From the NCBI GenBank assembly GCA_031262365.1, contig JAISHW010000031.1, forward strand, positions 1 through 32,166: 32,166 bases of DNA, read 5' to 3'. Source of the stretch: Lentimicrobiaceae bacterium (GTDB lineage Bacteria; Bacteroidota; Bacteroidia; Bacteroidales; F082). Of this stretch, positions 8,637-16,457 are shown piece by piece (positions within the stretch are counted from its first letter, which is position 1; each line of letters starts with the position of its first letter). Under the pieces are notes generated by a model that saw only the letters and a list, made by a program, of their open reading frames with translations, made no database searches and was not told where the DNA came from. Made by a program: the position numbers and the translations under genes.

Positions 8637-8930
8637 ATGAAAAAGATAGCAACAGCCGAACTTTTAACCATAAAAGAAGCCAGCGAGTGGGCAAGCAATT
8701 ACACCGGAAAAAATGTAACAACTTCCAATATTGCTTACCTCATTCAATACGGACGCATAAAAAAAATCGGTGAAAACGGCTCAACGAAAATTGCGTTGCA
8801 GGATTTGATAAATTATTACAAATCGTATAACGGACAACGTGAAATTTCTTGGAAAAACCAACTTGGAATTAACACAATAGGAATAGACGTTTTCGCTTCA
8901 ATCCCTAACACAAACTACACACTCAACTAA
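8637..8930 (+). CDS. small helix-turn-helix protein, possibly a deletion remnant of a DNA methyltransferase
   Basis: A 97-residue protein. Residues 10-60 look like a helix-turn-helix domain (LTIKEASEWASNY, then VTTSNIAYLIQYGRIKK), a type found at the N-terminus of some DNA methyltransferases. The stretch YYKSYNGQREISWKNQLG and the later INTIGIDV resemble, from memory, the post-HTH segment and the strand after motif I of such enzymes. If so, a catalytic middle of several hundred bases has been lost in frame, giving a scar at about residue 77. Alternatively it is a complete small controller protein for the adjacent restriction system. It lies first in a same-strand cluster with short gaps. The methyltransferase-scar idea is inference. 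Confidence 0.55.
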   Translation: MKKIATAELLTIKEASEWASNYTGKNVTTSNIAYLIQYGRIKKIGENGSTKIALQDLINYYKSYNGQREISWKNQLGINTIGIDVFASIPNTNYTLN

Positions 8931-8943
8931 AAGTTCAATCAAT

Positions 8944-9147
8944 ATGGAAATAGCACACCCAAACGAAATTCTTTTTTCAATTACGATAGAAGATTTGCAA
9001 TTTGAAGCAAAGGAAAAAATCGGCAGAGAATTAAACGAAGAAGAAATTCAAATTGCAAAGAAAGGGTTAGAATGGGGATTACTTACAGGTATAGGAACTA
9101 TTTATCAAACAATCTTTAAAGAAATGATTAACGATGAAAGAAATTAG
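8944..9147 (+). CDS. small unrecognised protein in the restriction-modification block
   Basis: A 67-residue protein with no family I recognise. Its sequence is acidic and helix-prone: residues 15-50 are rich in Glu/Lys (EAKEKIGRELNEEEIQ). There is no signal peptide or membrane segment. It starts 13 bp after the preceding gene and overlaps the methyltransferase start by 14 bp, so it is probably translationally coupled and part of the same transfer unit. It could be an accessory or regulator of the restriction system, but nothing in the sequence proves this. Confidence 0.6.
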   Translation: MEIAHPNEILFSITIEDLQFEAKEKIGRELNEEEIQIAKKGLEWGLLTGIGTIYQTIFKEMINDERN

Positions 9148-9997
9148 AACAGAAATATTAGAAGGCAATAGTAAAGAAATTTTAAAAGCTTTGCCTGACA
9201 ATTCCGTTGATTTAATTGTTACTTCACCGCCTTATGCCGATAGAAGAAAACAAACTTATGGTGGTGTAAGTCCTGAAAAATATGTTGATTGGTTTTTGCC
9301 AATTGGTAAAGAACTTTTAAGAGTTTTGAAACCTGACGGAACTTTTATACTCAACATAAAAGAAAAAGCCGAAAATGGAGAACGAAGTACTTATGTGATA
9401 GAACTAATTTTAGCATTAAAAAAACAAGGGTGGCTATGGACAGAAGAATTTGTTTGGCACAAAAAAAATTCGTATCCGGGAAAGTGGCCAAATCGTTTTC
9501 GTGATGCTTGGGAAAGATTGTTGCAATTCAATAAAACCAAGCACTTCAATATGTATCAAGACAAGGTAAAAGTTCCAATCGGAGATTGGGCAAATGGGCG
9601 ATTGAAAAATCTAAGTGAAACAGATAGAATTAGAGATAATGCAAAAAATGGAAGTGGGTTTGGAAAAAATATTTCTAATTGGTTAGGTAAAGAAACTGTT
9701 TATCCGAGCAATGTTTTGCATTTATCCACTGAATGTAATAACAAAAATCATAGTGCGGCATTTCCTGATACTTTGCCGGAATGGTTTATCAAACTCTTTA
9801 CGAAAGAATATGATACTGTTTTAGACCCTTTTGCAGGTTCGGGAACAACATTAAGAGTGGCAAAAAGTATGTATAGAAATTCTATAGGAATTGAAATCAT
9901 ACCTGAATATGTTGAAATGATTAAATCTCAAATTCAGGAAAGAGAACTTGTATTATTTGAACCAAGCGTAGTGTATGAAAGAGTTAAGAATGGTTGA
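9134..9997 (+). CDS. type II site-specific DNA methyltransferase (beta class)
   Basis: Transfers a methyl group from S-adenosylmethionine to an exocyclic amino group of cytosine (N4) or adenine (N6) in a specific site, protecting host DNA. Of its 287 residues, the catalytic motif IV TSPPYAD is near 30-36 and the AdoMet-binding motif I DPFAGSGTT is near 236-244. This IV-before-I order defines the beta class. The region between (~60-220) should hold target recognition. It overlaps both the preceding small ORF and the following endonuclease gene. The base composition is visibly more AT-rich than that of dapF and mltG, which suggests horizontal acquisition. The recognition sequence cannot be read from the protein. 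Confidence 0.92.
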   Translation: MKEIRTEILEGNSKEILKALPDNSVDLIVTSPPYADRRKQTYGGVSPEKYVDWFLPIGKELLRVLKPDGTFILNIKEKAENGERSTYVIELILALKKQGWLWTEEFVWHKKNSYPGKWPNRFRDAWERLLQFNKTKHFNMYQDKVKVPIGDWANGRLKNLSETDRIRDNAKNGSGFGKNISNWLGKETVYPSNVLHLSTECNNKNHSAAFPDTLPEWFIKLFTKEYDTVLDPFAGSGTTLRVAKSMYRNSIGIEIIPEYVEMIKSQIQERELVLFEPSVVYERVKNG

Positions 9998-10724
9998 TAT
10001 TCTGCAATATGCGGAAGAAAAGATTACAATTTTTCATCAACAAAGATTAGACACTGTTTCCGTAAAAATGGATTTTAATAAGTTGATTGAACAAAAAAAT
10101 CCGTATTTGTTTCGGGCAAAAAACATATTGACTGCACAAGAATTAGTGAAAGGTTTTGTTGATGCTTTTTTGCAATCTCAAGAAGAAACACTATTCGGAA
10201 ATTTTATAGAAGGACTTGCCATTTTTGTTTGCGATAAAGTTTATGGGGCAAAGAAAACGGAACTTACAGGAATGGATTTAGAATTTGAGAAAGAAGGAAT
10301 AATTTACGTTGTAGAAATAAAAGCGGGTTGGAATTGGGGAAATGCAAGTCAGATAAAGCAACTCAAAATAAATGCGAAAAACGCAAAAGAAAAATTAGAA
10401 AAAGAAACGGGTAAGCAAGTAGTAATTGTTAATGGCTGTTGTTTTGGAAAGAAGAAAAATTCAAAACCTGAAAAAGATGGATATTATAAAATTTGTGGAC
10501 AAGATTTTTGGAGTTTAATTTCAAATGATGATGAACTTTATACCAAAATAATTGAGCCAATCAGTCATAAAGCAAAACAAAAAAATGAAGAGTTTTTAGT
10601 TGCCTATTCTGCTCTAATCAATAGGTTTACCATTGAATTTGCAAAGAAGTTTTGTGATAAAAACGGAAATATAGAATGGCAAAAATTAGTAGAGTTTAAT
10701 TCAGGTAGAAAAAAGAAAAAATAA
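9975..10724 (+). CDS. PmeII-type type II restriction endonuclease
   Basis: Predicted to cut DNA at the site protected by the upstream methyltransferase. At 249 residues it resembles the PmeII family as I know it: NPYLFRAKNI near residues 37-46, ETLFGNFIEGLAIFV near 70-84, and a PD-(D/E)XK-like core with GMDLEF (Asp near 105) and VVEIKAGWNWGN (Glu/Lys near 115-117). INRFTIEF lies near the C-terminus. The start overlaps the methyltransferase by 23 bp, which fits coupled expression. The gene is AT-rich like its partner, and both nuclease motifs look intact. The family call is from recognition of motifs, not a search. Confidence 0.85.
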   Translation: MKELRMVDILQYAEEKITIFHQQRLDTVSVKMDFNKLIEQKNPYLFRAKNILTAQELVKGFVDAFLQSQEETLFGNFIEGLAIFVCDKVYGAKKTELTGMDLEFEKEGIIYVVEIKAGWNWGNASQIKQLKINAKNAKEKLEKETGKQVVIVNGCCFGKKKNSKPEKDGYYKICGQDFWSLISNDDELYTKIIEPISHKAKQKNEEFLVAYSALINRFTIEFAKKFCDKNGNIEWQKLVEFNSGRKKKK

Positions 10725-10914
10725 CTTTCAAAGAAGCCAAAACAAGGGTTTGGTGCAATGCAGGTCGAAGTGCTTCGCATGAAAGTTTTTACTAAATTTG
10801 AGCTTCGATTCTTCGCATGAAGTGTAGTGCTAAAATACTGCCACTATGTCAAGCCTCGAAACGTTATAAGTTTAAGTTATAGTTCTTGCTTCCTGTATTT
10901 TTTAAAGTATTGTG

Positions 10915-11439
10915 ATGTTTTTTGAAGGAAAAGAAATTTATCTGCGAGCCGCAGAACCCATTGATGCACAACAGATTTTTGTGTGGGAAAACGATGTTTC
11001 TGTTTGGCGCATGGGCGAAACATTGTCGCCTTATTCGTTGTATCAAATCGAACAATTTACGCTTGGCAACAATGATATTTTCGCCAATCGACAAATCCGG
11101 TTGATGATTGATCGGAACGAAGATAAAAAAACGGTTGGTTGCATTGATATTTACGATTTCGAACCGTTTCATCTTCGTGCCGGAATCGGTATCCTTATCA
11201 GTCGCGAAATGCGTCGTAAAGGCTATGCAAAAGAAGCTTTAACATTGCTTCACAATTATGTTTTTGATGTGTTGTTGTTGCATCAAACCTATTGCTACGT
11301 GAATGTCGACAATGCCGATAGCATCAGGCTTTTCGAAATGGCAGGCTACGAACGCACCGGAATTCGGAAAGCGTGGATTAAAACAAAAGATGGTTTTATA
11401 GACCAATTTGTATATCAGAATTTTAACACCAATAAATAG
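10915..11439 (+). CDS. GNAT-family N-acetyltransferase
   Basis: Acetyl-CoA-dependent acetyltransferase of the RimJ/RimL/SpeG-like branch; the substrate is unknown. It has 174 residues. The N-terminal strand IYLRAAEPID is followed by VWENDVSVW, as in RimL-like proteins. The acetyl-CoA pyrophosphate loop is REMRRKGYAKEAL near residues 97-109. The C-terminal part has NVDNADSIRLFEMAGYERTG. The ATG at 10915 is taken in preference to the GTG directly before it. It ends 8 bp before mltG and likely forms an operon with mltG and the phosphohexomutase gene. Confidence 0.9.
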   Translation: MFFEGKEIYLRAAEPIDAQQIFVWENDVSVWRMGETLSPYSLYQIEQFTLGNNDIFANRQIRLMIDRNEDKKTVGCIDIYDFEPFHLRAGIGILISREMRRKGYAKEALTLLHNYVFDVLLLHQTYCYVNVDNADSIRLFEMAGYERTGIRKAWIKTKDGFIDQFVYQNFNTNK

Positions 11440-11447
11440 CTCTCAAA

Positions 11448-12530
11448 ATGGCGTATTATTATTCAAGAAAACGAATTTTAGATGCGAAAAAGAAGCGTAT
11501 CCGAAGCATCATTTTTACGATTTTTTTCGTTCTAATTGTTGTGGCAATGGCAGGCGGCTATTTGTTGTATCGGGTATTGTTTCATCCGAACGTGTGGACT
11601 CCGAACGATAAAGAAGTTTCGGTTTTTATTCCTACAGGATCTGATTTTGAAGACGTTAAACATATTTTGTATACACACGGACTAATCATTCATCGAAACA
11701 ATTTCGAATGGGTTGCCGCTAAAAAATCGTATCCGTCGAACATAAAAGCAGGTCATTATATTCTTAAAAATGGACTGAGCAACAATGATTTAATAAATAT
11801 TTTGCGATCAGGAAACCAACAACCGGTAAAAGTCATTTTCAACAACCTACGAAACATCGAGCAGTTGGCAGGAGTAGTTTCGAAGCAAATCGAAGCCGAT
11901 TCGGCAGCAATTGTACAATTACTTCAAGATGCTGATTTTGTCAATCAAATCGGTTTCGACAAAGAAACCATTATGGCTTTGTTTTTGCCTAATACGTATG
12001 AATTTTACTGGACTACCGATGCAAACGGATTTGTTTCGCGAATGCTCCAAGAGTATCATCGTTTTTGGACTACCAGTCGCAAAGAAAAAGCCGTTGAAAA
12101 AAAACTGACACCTATCGAAGTCAGTATTTTGGCTTCTATAGTCGATCGTGAAACGAGCAAAACAGACGAAATGGCTCGTATTGCTGGCGTTTATTTGAAC
12201 CGATTGAAGTCCGGTTGGTATTTACAGGCTGACCCTACACTTATTTTTGCAGCAAATGATTACGAAATCCGACGTGTTTTAGATGTTCACAAAAATATTG
12301 AATCGCCTTACAATACCTACAAATACACAGGATTACCTCCAGGACCGATTGGTATTCCGTCGATAGCGGCAATGAATGCCGTTTTGAATGCCGAAAACCA
12401 TACCTATTATTTTTTCTGTGCACACGAAGATTTGAACGGATACCATAGTTTTGCGACAACAAATGCGCAACACGAGCAAAATGCCAGAAAGTACCGTCGT
12501 GCCCTCGATCGTTTAAACATCAAAAAATAA
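11448..12530 (+). CDS. mltG: endolytic murein transglycosylase MltG
   Basis: Cleaves nascent glycan strands at the inner membrane and thereby limits glycan length. It has 360 residues. After a basic N-terminus there is one membrane segment (~20-43), a LysM-like region (~55-125), and the YceG/MltG catalytic domain with EVSILASIVDRETS, where Glu235 is the expected catalytic acid. The C-terminal half has the family motifs GVYLNRL, LQADPT, YNTYKYTGLPPGPI and NPG-like SIAAMNAVLNAE. The gene is followed by the phosphohexomutase after only 5 bp. Confidence 0.96.
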   Translation: MAYYYSRKRILDAKKKRIRSIIFTIFFVLIVVAMAGGYLLYRVLFHPNVWTPNDKEVSVFIPTGSDFEDVKHILYTHGLIIHRNNFEWVAAKKSYPSNIKAGHYILKNGLSNNDLINILRSGNQQPVKVIFNNLRNIEQLAGVVSKQIEADSAAIVQLLQDADFVNQIGFDKETIMALFLPNTYEFYWTTDANGFVSRMLQEYHRFWTTSRKEKAVEKKLTPIEVSILASIVDRETSKTDEMARIAGVYLNRLKSGWYLQADPTLIFAANDYEIRRVLDVHKNIESPYNTYKYTGLPPGPIGIPSIAAMNAVLNAENHTYYFFCAHEDLNGYHSFATTNAQHEQNARKYRRALDRLNIKK

Positions 12531-12535
12531 CACTT

Positions 12536-13885
12536 ATGAAAGCTTTTAAAGCATACGATATTCGTGGTAAATGGAATGTCGATTTTAATGTTGAAGCCGT
12601 GTATCGTATCGGGTTTTTTCTGCCGAAGATACTGAATGCCGATACCGTTCTGATTGGTCGTGATGTGCGACTTTCGTCCGACGAAATTTTCGAAGCCTTA
12701 TCAAAAGGAATTGTCGATTCCGGAGCACATGTTGTTGATGCGGGTTTGACAACCACACCAATGATTTATTGGAGTACGGCTCGCTTCGGCTATCAGGCAT
12801 CGGTTATGATCACCGCTTCGCACAACCCGAAAGATCACAACGGATTGAAAGTTTCAGGACCGAATGCGCTACCGATCGGTTATGAAAACGGATTAAATGC
12901 GTTGGAAAAACTTGTCGAATCGGATCGGGTAATTACGCCTGCCGCAAAACGCGGAACAATTTCTCAGATTGACTTGAGTACTGATTATGTTGCTTTTATG
13001 AAAACATATTTGAAAGATATCAGCAACTTGAGAATCGGTGTGGATTCGAGCAACGGCATGGCGAGTCTGTTTATCAAAAAAATACTTGGCGATACACCTT
13101 TTTATATTAACAACACGCCTGATGGTTCATTTCCGAATCATGAACCGAATCCGTTAGAGCCTGAAAATCAAGAACAAATAAAAAAACTCGTTTGCGAAAA
13201 ATCATGTGATGTAGGCGTGATTTTCGATGGCGATGCTGACCGCGTGATGTTTATCGACGAAAAAGGAAACTTCGTAGCACCTGATTTAATTATTGCGTTT
13301 TTGGGACATTATTTTTTCGAACAAAAACACGAAAAAGGTATTGTGTTGCGCGATATCAGAAGTTCGAGAGCGGTTCCCGAATACTTAGCGCAATTTGGTG
13401 CTAAAGTCGAAACATGGCGCGTAGGAAGGGCTTATGCAGCGAATAAACTACGCGAATTAGACGGCGTTTATGGTGGCGAAGTCGCCGGACATTATTATTT
13501 CCGCGAATTTTATTATTCCGACTCAGGAATTTTAGCCGCAATTATTGTATTGGATTTATTGTCTGCTTTTAAAGCTAAAAACATTTCGTTTTCGGAAATA
13601 ATAAAAAAAATATCGCCGTACTATAATTCGGGCGAAATCAATTTTAAACTTGAGCGTAAACAGGAGGCAATGGATGCCGTGCGTGATTATTTCAGCAACG
13701 AAAAAGAACCACTAACATATTACGATTTTGATGGTTATCGTTTGGATTACGATGATTGGTGGTTCAGTATCAGGCAATCGAATACTGAGCCTTACTTGCG
13801 ATTTATAGCCGAAGCAAAAAACAAAAAAAAGTTACAGCAAGTCATCGCTAAAGTAACCGAAATCATTCATCAGTTTTCGGAATGA
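12536..13885 (+). CDS. phosphomannomutase/phosphoglucomutase (alpha-D-phosphohexomutase)
   Basis: Moves phosphate between C6 and C1 of a hexose, making sugar-1-phosphates for nucleotide-sugar and surface polysaccharide synthesis. Its 449 residues are in the normal range. The phosphoserine loop is TASHNPKDHNG with Ser95, the Mg-binding loop is DGDADR (Asp231, 233, 235), the sugar-binding loop is GEVAGHYYFRE, and the C-terminal phosphate loop is RQSNTEPYLR. These fit the PMM/PGM (ManB/AlgC) branch. A glucosamine mutase (GlmM) is less likely given the sugar loop, but I cannot fix the substrate. It is the last gene of the GNAT-mltG cluster. Confidence 0.92.
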   Translation: MKAFKAYDIRGKWNVDFNVEAVYRIGFFLPKILNADTVLIGRDVRLSSDEIFEALSKGIVDSGAHVVDAGLTTTPMIYWSTARFGYQASVMITASHNPKDHNGLKVSGPNALPIGYENGLNALEKLVESDRVITPAAKRGTISQIDLSTDYVAFMKTYLKDISNLRIGVDSSNGMASLFIKKILGDTPFYINNTPDGSFPNHEPNPLEPENQEQIKKLVCEKSCDVGVIFDGDADRVMFIDEKGNFVAPDLIIAFLGHYFFEQKHEKGIVLRDIRSSRAVPEYLAQFGAKVETWRVGRAYAANKLRELDGVYGGEVAGHYYFREFYYSDSGILAAIIVLDLLSAFKAKNISFSEIIKKISPYYNSGEINFKLERKQEAMDAVRDYFSNEKEPLTYYDFDGYRLDYDDWWFSIRQSNTEPYLRFIAEAKNKKKLQQVIAKVTEIIHQFSE

Positions 13886-13889
13886 AGCA

Positions 13890-13932
13890 AGGGGACTTCT
13901 AAAAATTTCAATATCAAGACTTGCGACCGAGA
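13890..13932 (+). repeat. dispersed repeat family 1, partial copy
   Basis: aggggacttctaaaaattt... to ...cttgcgaccgagag corresponds to the left end of the 8348-8469 element and to the inverted copy at 606-643. No right terminal repeat is visible here. Instead, family 2 sequence begins ~20 bp further on. Confidence 0.7.
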
Positions 13933-13954
13933 GCGATTAAACGGCAACACCGGC

Positions 13955-14005
13955 ATGACAAGGACGAAAAAGTCATTCCGACGAAGGCAGGAATCCATTG
14001 TACGA
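13955..14005 (+). repeat. dispersed repeat family 2, third copy
   Basis: The words cggcatgacaagga and gtcattccgacgaaggcagg plus the tail atccattgtac match the copies at 4671-4727. One change in the hairpin (gcagg instead of gtcgg) weakens the stem at 13975-13994. It sits in the 288-bp gap between the mutase gene and the TPR lipoprotein gene, which otherwise shows only a small hairpin near 14032. Confidence 0.65.
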
Positions 14006-14173
14006 ATAAGCAATGAGGCATTTTCTACCACAGGTTGACGACCTGCGGGTATGAAAATTTTTTGAAAGTCAAAATGATTCGTTTCGGAGCAATTGTGTAT
14101 CTTCGTAAAACTTTTGAAGAAGTCAAATATCAGTTATTTAACTGATAAACAATAAAAAAAATAAATATATAGC

Positions 14174-14587
14174 ATGTATAAACATATTTTTTTTGGGTTC
14201 ATTTTAATTGTTGCCTGCATTTTATTTCCAAGTTGTGATAATCCTCGAAAAGCATTTTCTGAAATCGAGAAAGGCATTAATCTTGCATATCAATCGCGAT
14301 TCAAAGAAGCAGAAGCATGTTTCGACAAAGCAATCAAATACGATAAAGATTCGTATGAGGCTTATTATCGTCGCGGCACCGTAAAATTCAATCAACACAA
14401 GTGGGACGAAGCGATTGTGGATTATATGAAAGCCATTGAGATAAAATCTGATTATGCCGACCCTTATTTTAATCTTGGTAATATTTACAGCTATCGAAAC
14501 GATTACGATAAATCCTGCTATTATTACAAAAAAGCAGAAGAATACGGTCGGCAAAATATGGATGATTACGTGAGAAATTGCCCCTAA
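14174..14587 (+). CDS. TPR-repeat lipoprotein
   Basis: A 137-residue exported protein. Residues 1-20 form a lipoprotein leader ending in LFPSC, so Cys21 is the likely lipidated residue. The rest is about three tetratricopeptide repeats (GINLAYQSRFKEAEACFDKAIKYD, then YYRRGTVKFN, then YFNLGNIYSYRNDYDKSCYYYKKA). These form helical hairpins that usually bind other proteins. The specific partner is unknown. The HAD hydrolase gene starts 2 bp after its stop, so the two are co-translated. Confidence 0.85.
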   Translation: MYKHIFFGFILIVACILFPSCDNPRKAFSEIEKGINLAYQSRFKEAEACFDKAIKYDKDSYEAYYRRGTVKFNQHKWDEAIVDYMKAIEIKSDYADPYFNLGNIYSYRNDYDKSCYYYKKAEEYGRQNMDDYVRNCP

Positions 14588-14589
14588 AA

Positions 14590-15234
14590 ATGCTAAAAAA
14601 GCCAATAAAAACCATTGTTTGGGATTGGAACGGCACCTTATTAAATGATGTCGATCTTTCGATTCATTCAATGAACGAACTGCTTGGTGAACGAAATTTG
14701 CCGCTCCTTAGCAAGCAGTATTACAAACAAATCTTTCGGTTTCCGGTAAAAGATTATTACAGCGACATCGGATTTGATTTTGACAACGAGCCTTTCGAAT
14801 TGGTTGGTACCGCTTTTATGGATGCTTATAAATTGCACATTCCTAATATGTCTCTTTTCGACGATAGTTTGGAAACGGTGCAACAACTGCATCAAAAAGG
14901 GTATTCGCAACACGTTCTTTCGGCAATGGAACAGCATTTGCTGTTTGAAATGACTCAAAAATCTGATTTACACAGGTATATGACGAGTATCAACGGCATT
15001 GATAACCATTTAGGAGGCGGAAAAATTGATTTGGGAAAAACTTTTGTTCAGAAACTGAATCATGCGCCTGATGAATGCCTTTTAGTTGGCGATACAACAC
15101 ACGATGCCGAAGTTGCTGCAACATGCGGATTTCAATGTATCTTGTATAGTGGAGGACATTATTCGCACGAAAGACTTCAAAAAACAGGACTTCCTATCAT
15201 TCAAAAATTGAGCGAATTGGTTAATTTACTGTAA
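14590..15234 (+). CDS. HAD-superfamily hydrolase, phosphoglycolate phosphatase-like
   Basis: A 214-residue HAD phosphatase. Motif I is VWDWNGTLL (nucleophile Asp of the DxD-type WDWNGT near residue 11), followed by a small helical cap (~18-80). Motif II is around HVLSAMEQ, and motif IV is LVGDTTHDAEVA with the acidic pair that binds Mg. The DWNG form of motif I is common in Gph-like proteins. Its natural substrate cannot be told. The ATG at 14590 is chosen over the upstream TTG because it gives a 2-bp spacing from the TPR gene and a normal N-terminus. It ends where the toxin island begins, and converges with it. Confidence 0.88.
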   Translation: MLKKPIKTIVWDWNGTLLNDVDLSIHSMNELLGERNLPLLSKQYYKQIFRFPVKDYYSDIGFDFDNEPFELVGTAFMDAYKLHIPNMSLFDDSLETVQQLHQKGYSQHVLSAMEQHLLFEMTQKSDLHRYMTSINGIDNHLGGGKIDLGKTFVQKLNHAPDECLLVGDTTHDAEVAATCGFQCILYSGGHYSHERLQKTGLPIIQKLSELVNLL

Positions 15235-15235
15235 A

Positions 15236-15261
15236 GGGAGCCTCTAAAAATCCAAAATACC
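15236..15261 (+). repeat. dispersed repeat family 1 end, at the island boundary
   Basis: gggagcctctaaaaatccaaaatacc matches the terminal repeat of the 8348-8469 element almost exactly, in particular its right end read in reverse. It lies 1 bp after the HAD stop codon and supplies the last codons and the stop of the truncated cassette A on the other strand. Confidence 0.75.
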
Positions 15262-15462
15262 TTCTTTTAAATTTTTATAATACCGCGCCCTAGATTCAAC
15301 CTTTTTCTTATCCGGCTCATGTTGCAAATGATTAAACAACATCACAAAAGCACCAGTAACGGCACCATTGGCAAACTTGCCGCCGCCAAGTGCTTCTACA
15401 GTGCCGCCCAACACAGCCGATAGAGCCACCTGCGAACCTGCCGACACGTTCGTGTTTTGCAT
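15244..15462 (-). pseudogene. orphan RHS tip cassette A, truncated
   Basis: A 72-residue frame. Residues 1-52 are the RHS junction segment (MQNTNVSAGSQVALSAVLGG... to FNHLQHEPDK). Only ~20 residues of unrelated sequence follow, and the final GILDF plus stop come from the dispersed repeat at 15236-15261. The tip has therefore lost nearly all of its toxin domain, and no immunity gene follows on this strand. It is most simply the decayed last member of the cassette array. It has no signal peptide and no obvious ribosome binding site. Confidence 0.75.
15307..15462 (-). repeat. RHS junction segment, copy A
   Basis: 156 bp encoding the Gly/Ala-rich segment shared with the other orphan tips and the full-length RHS protein (GGKFANGAVTGAFVMLFN). 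This copy has TVEAL where the others have TAEAL. Confidence 0.85.
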
Positions 15463-15483
15463 TGCGAGAATATATAAAGATGG

Positions 15484-15797
15484 TTATTCAAATGGTATTA
15501 TTCGATTTACCTTATCTGTATCAAAATCAAATTGTATATAAATGCCTTCTGATGCCGCAAATGGTGGCTCATAGTAATACATTGTATTGTAGTATTAAAA
15601 AACGAGATTTGCTTTGCATCAGGCACTCCCATAATCTGTAAAACGTCTTTTTTAGACATCCCAATCTCTATTTTTAAAGAATTATTCACATTCCTTTTTG
15701 CTTTACATGAAGTTGGAATATGGCAAATAACGATAAATACAACGCTAATAAATGTGATTATTAGAAATATTACTTTCTTACTGAAATATGTTATCAT
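15484..15797 (-). pseudogene. candidate immunity gene of cassette B, frameshifted, BamE-like motif
   Basis: It starts at an ATG 10 bp after the cassette B stop. Residues 1-30 form a hydrophobic exported leader (possible lipobox Cys near ICHIPTSC). GMSKKDVLQIMGVPD resembles the motif of the SmpA/OmlA/BamE fold. The first frame stops at 15507 after ~96 residues with an unnatural tail. The next frame gives a good continuation (YYNTMYYYEPPFAASEG, then IYIQFDFDTDKVNRI) ending at 15484. Restoring one base near AAT-ACT joins them, so one base has been lost, either in nature or by sequencing error. It is proposed as the immunity partner of cassette B by position and export signal only. Confidence 0.6.
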
Positions 15798-15807
15798 ACT
15801 GTATAAA

Positions 15808-16401
15808 TTAATGATGTATAACTTTTTTAGGCCCGTAAAAGAACTTTTGCATTTGATCTGTAAAAGTAGTTGGTTTAAAAAATTCTTGTACCGGATTGTA
15901 TTGTCTATAAAATTGTGATCCAACGAAATTTGAATAAAAATCTTGCATATTCATTCCACTCGGACTACCCATTATCCACTGCCCGAACTCAATAAGATTT
16001 CCTACTATTGTAGGCTTTTTCCCAACAATTAGCATATGTCTCATATCTAATATTTCTCCATCTTGAGGATTAATAACATATCGCATATTAGGTACTCCTT
16101 CTTGAGAATCTAAAAATGTAACACTTCTATTTTTTCGTTGATTTACTATTTCTTCTCTTGTTAATCCTTTGTTTTCATTAATAAACTCATCCATTGTATA
16201 TACAGGTTCTCCATTATTTTGAGGACGATCTCCTTCTAACTTTTTATTTTGTCCCTCATGCTGCAAATGATTAAACAACATCACAAAAGCACCTGTAATG
16301 GCACCATTGGCAAACTTGCCGCCGCCAAGTGCTTCGGCGGTGCCGCCAAGCACAGCCGATAGAGCCACCTGCGAACCTGCCGACATGTTCGTGTTTTGCA
16401 T
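15808..16401 (-). CDS. orphan RHS tip cassette B, unrecognised toxin domain
   Basis: A 197-residue frame. Residues 1-48 are the junction segment; homology to it continues upstream to 16428 but is cut by a stop at ~16431. Residues ~60-197 form a unique domain I cannot assign. Visible features are MRYVINPQDGEILDMRHML, with a possible functional Asp-x-Arg-His, then EFGQWIMG, then DFYSNFVGSQFYRQY, and a C-terminal His pair. There is no signal peptide, so the cassette is likely silent unless joined to a full-length RHS gene. It is followed 10 bp later by the frameshifted exported protein gene. Confidence 0.7.
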   Translation of the reverse strand: MQNTNMSAGSQVALSAVLGGTAEALGGGKFANGAITGAFVMLFNHLQHEGQNKKLEGDRPQNNGEPVYTMDEFINENKGLTREEIVNQRKNRSVTFLDSQEGVPNMRYVINPQDGEILDMRHMLIVGKKPTIVGNLIEFGQWIMGSPSGMNMQDFYSNFVGSQFYRQYNPVQEFFKPTTFTDQMQKFFYGPKKVIHH

Positions 16402-16428
16402 TGCGCTGCCGCCAAGCGAAGCCCCTGC
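16258..16428 (-). repeat. RHS junction segment, copy B
   Basis: Encodes AGASLGGSA-MQNTNMSAGSQV... to FNHLQH. The five or six codons before the ATG are still recognisable as the same segment, which shows that the cassette is the 3' part of an interrupted RHS gene. Confidence 0.85.
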
Positions 16429-16457
16429 TTACTATTTTATGTGTTATGATTTTATTA

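Noticed and set aside
10725-10914. Integron-type recombination site between the endonuclease and GNAT genes
   Set aside because: The gap has short repeated words (cttcgcatgaa twice) and small hairpins, but no paired core sites of the RYYYAAC/GTRRRY kind and no integrase.
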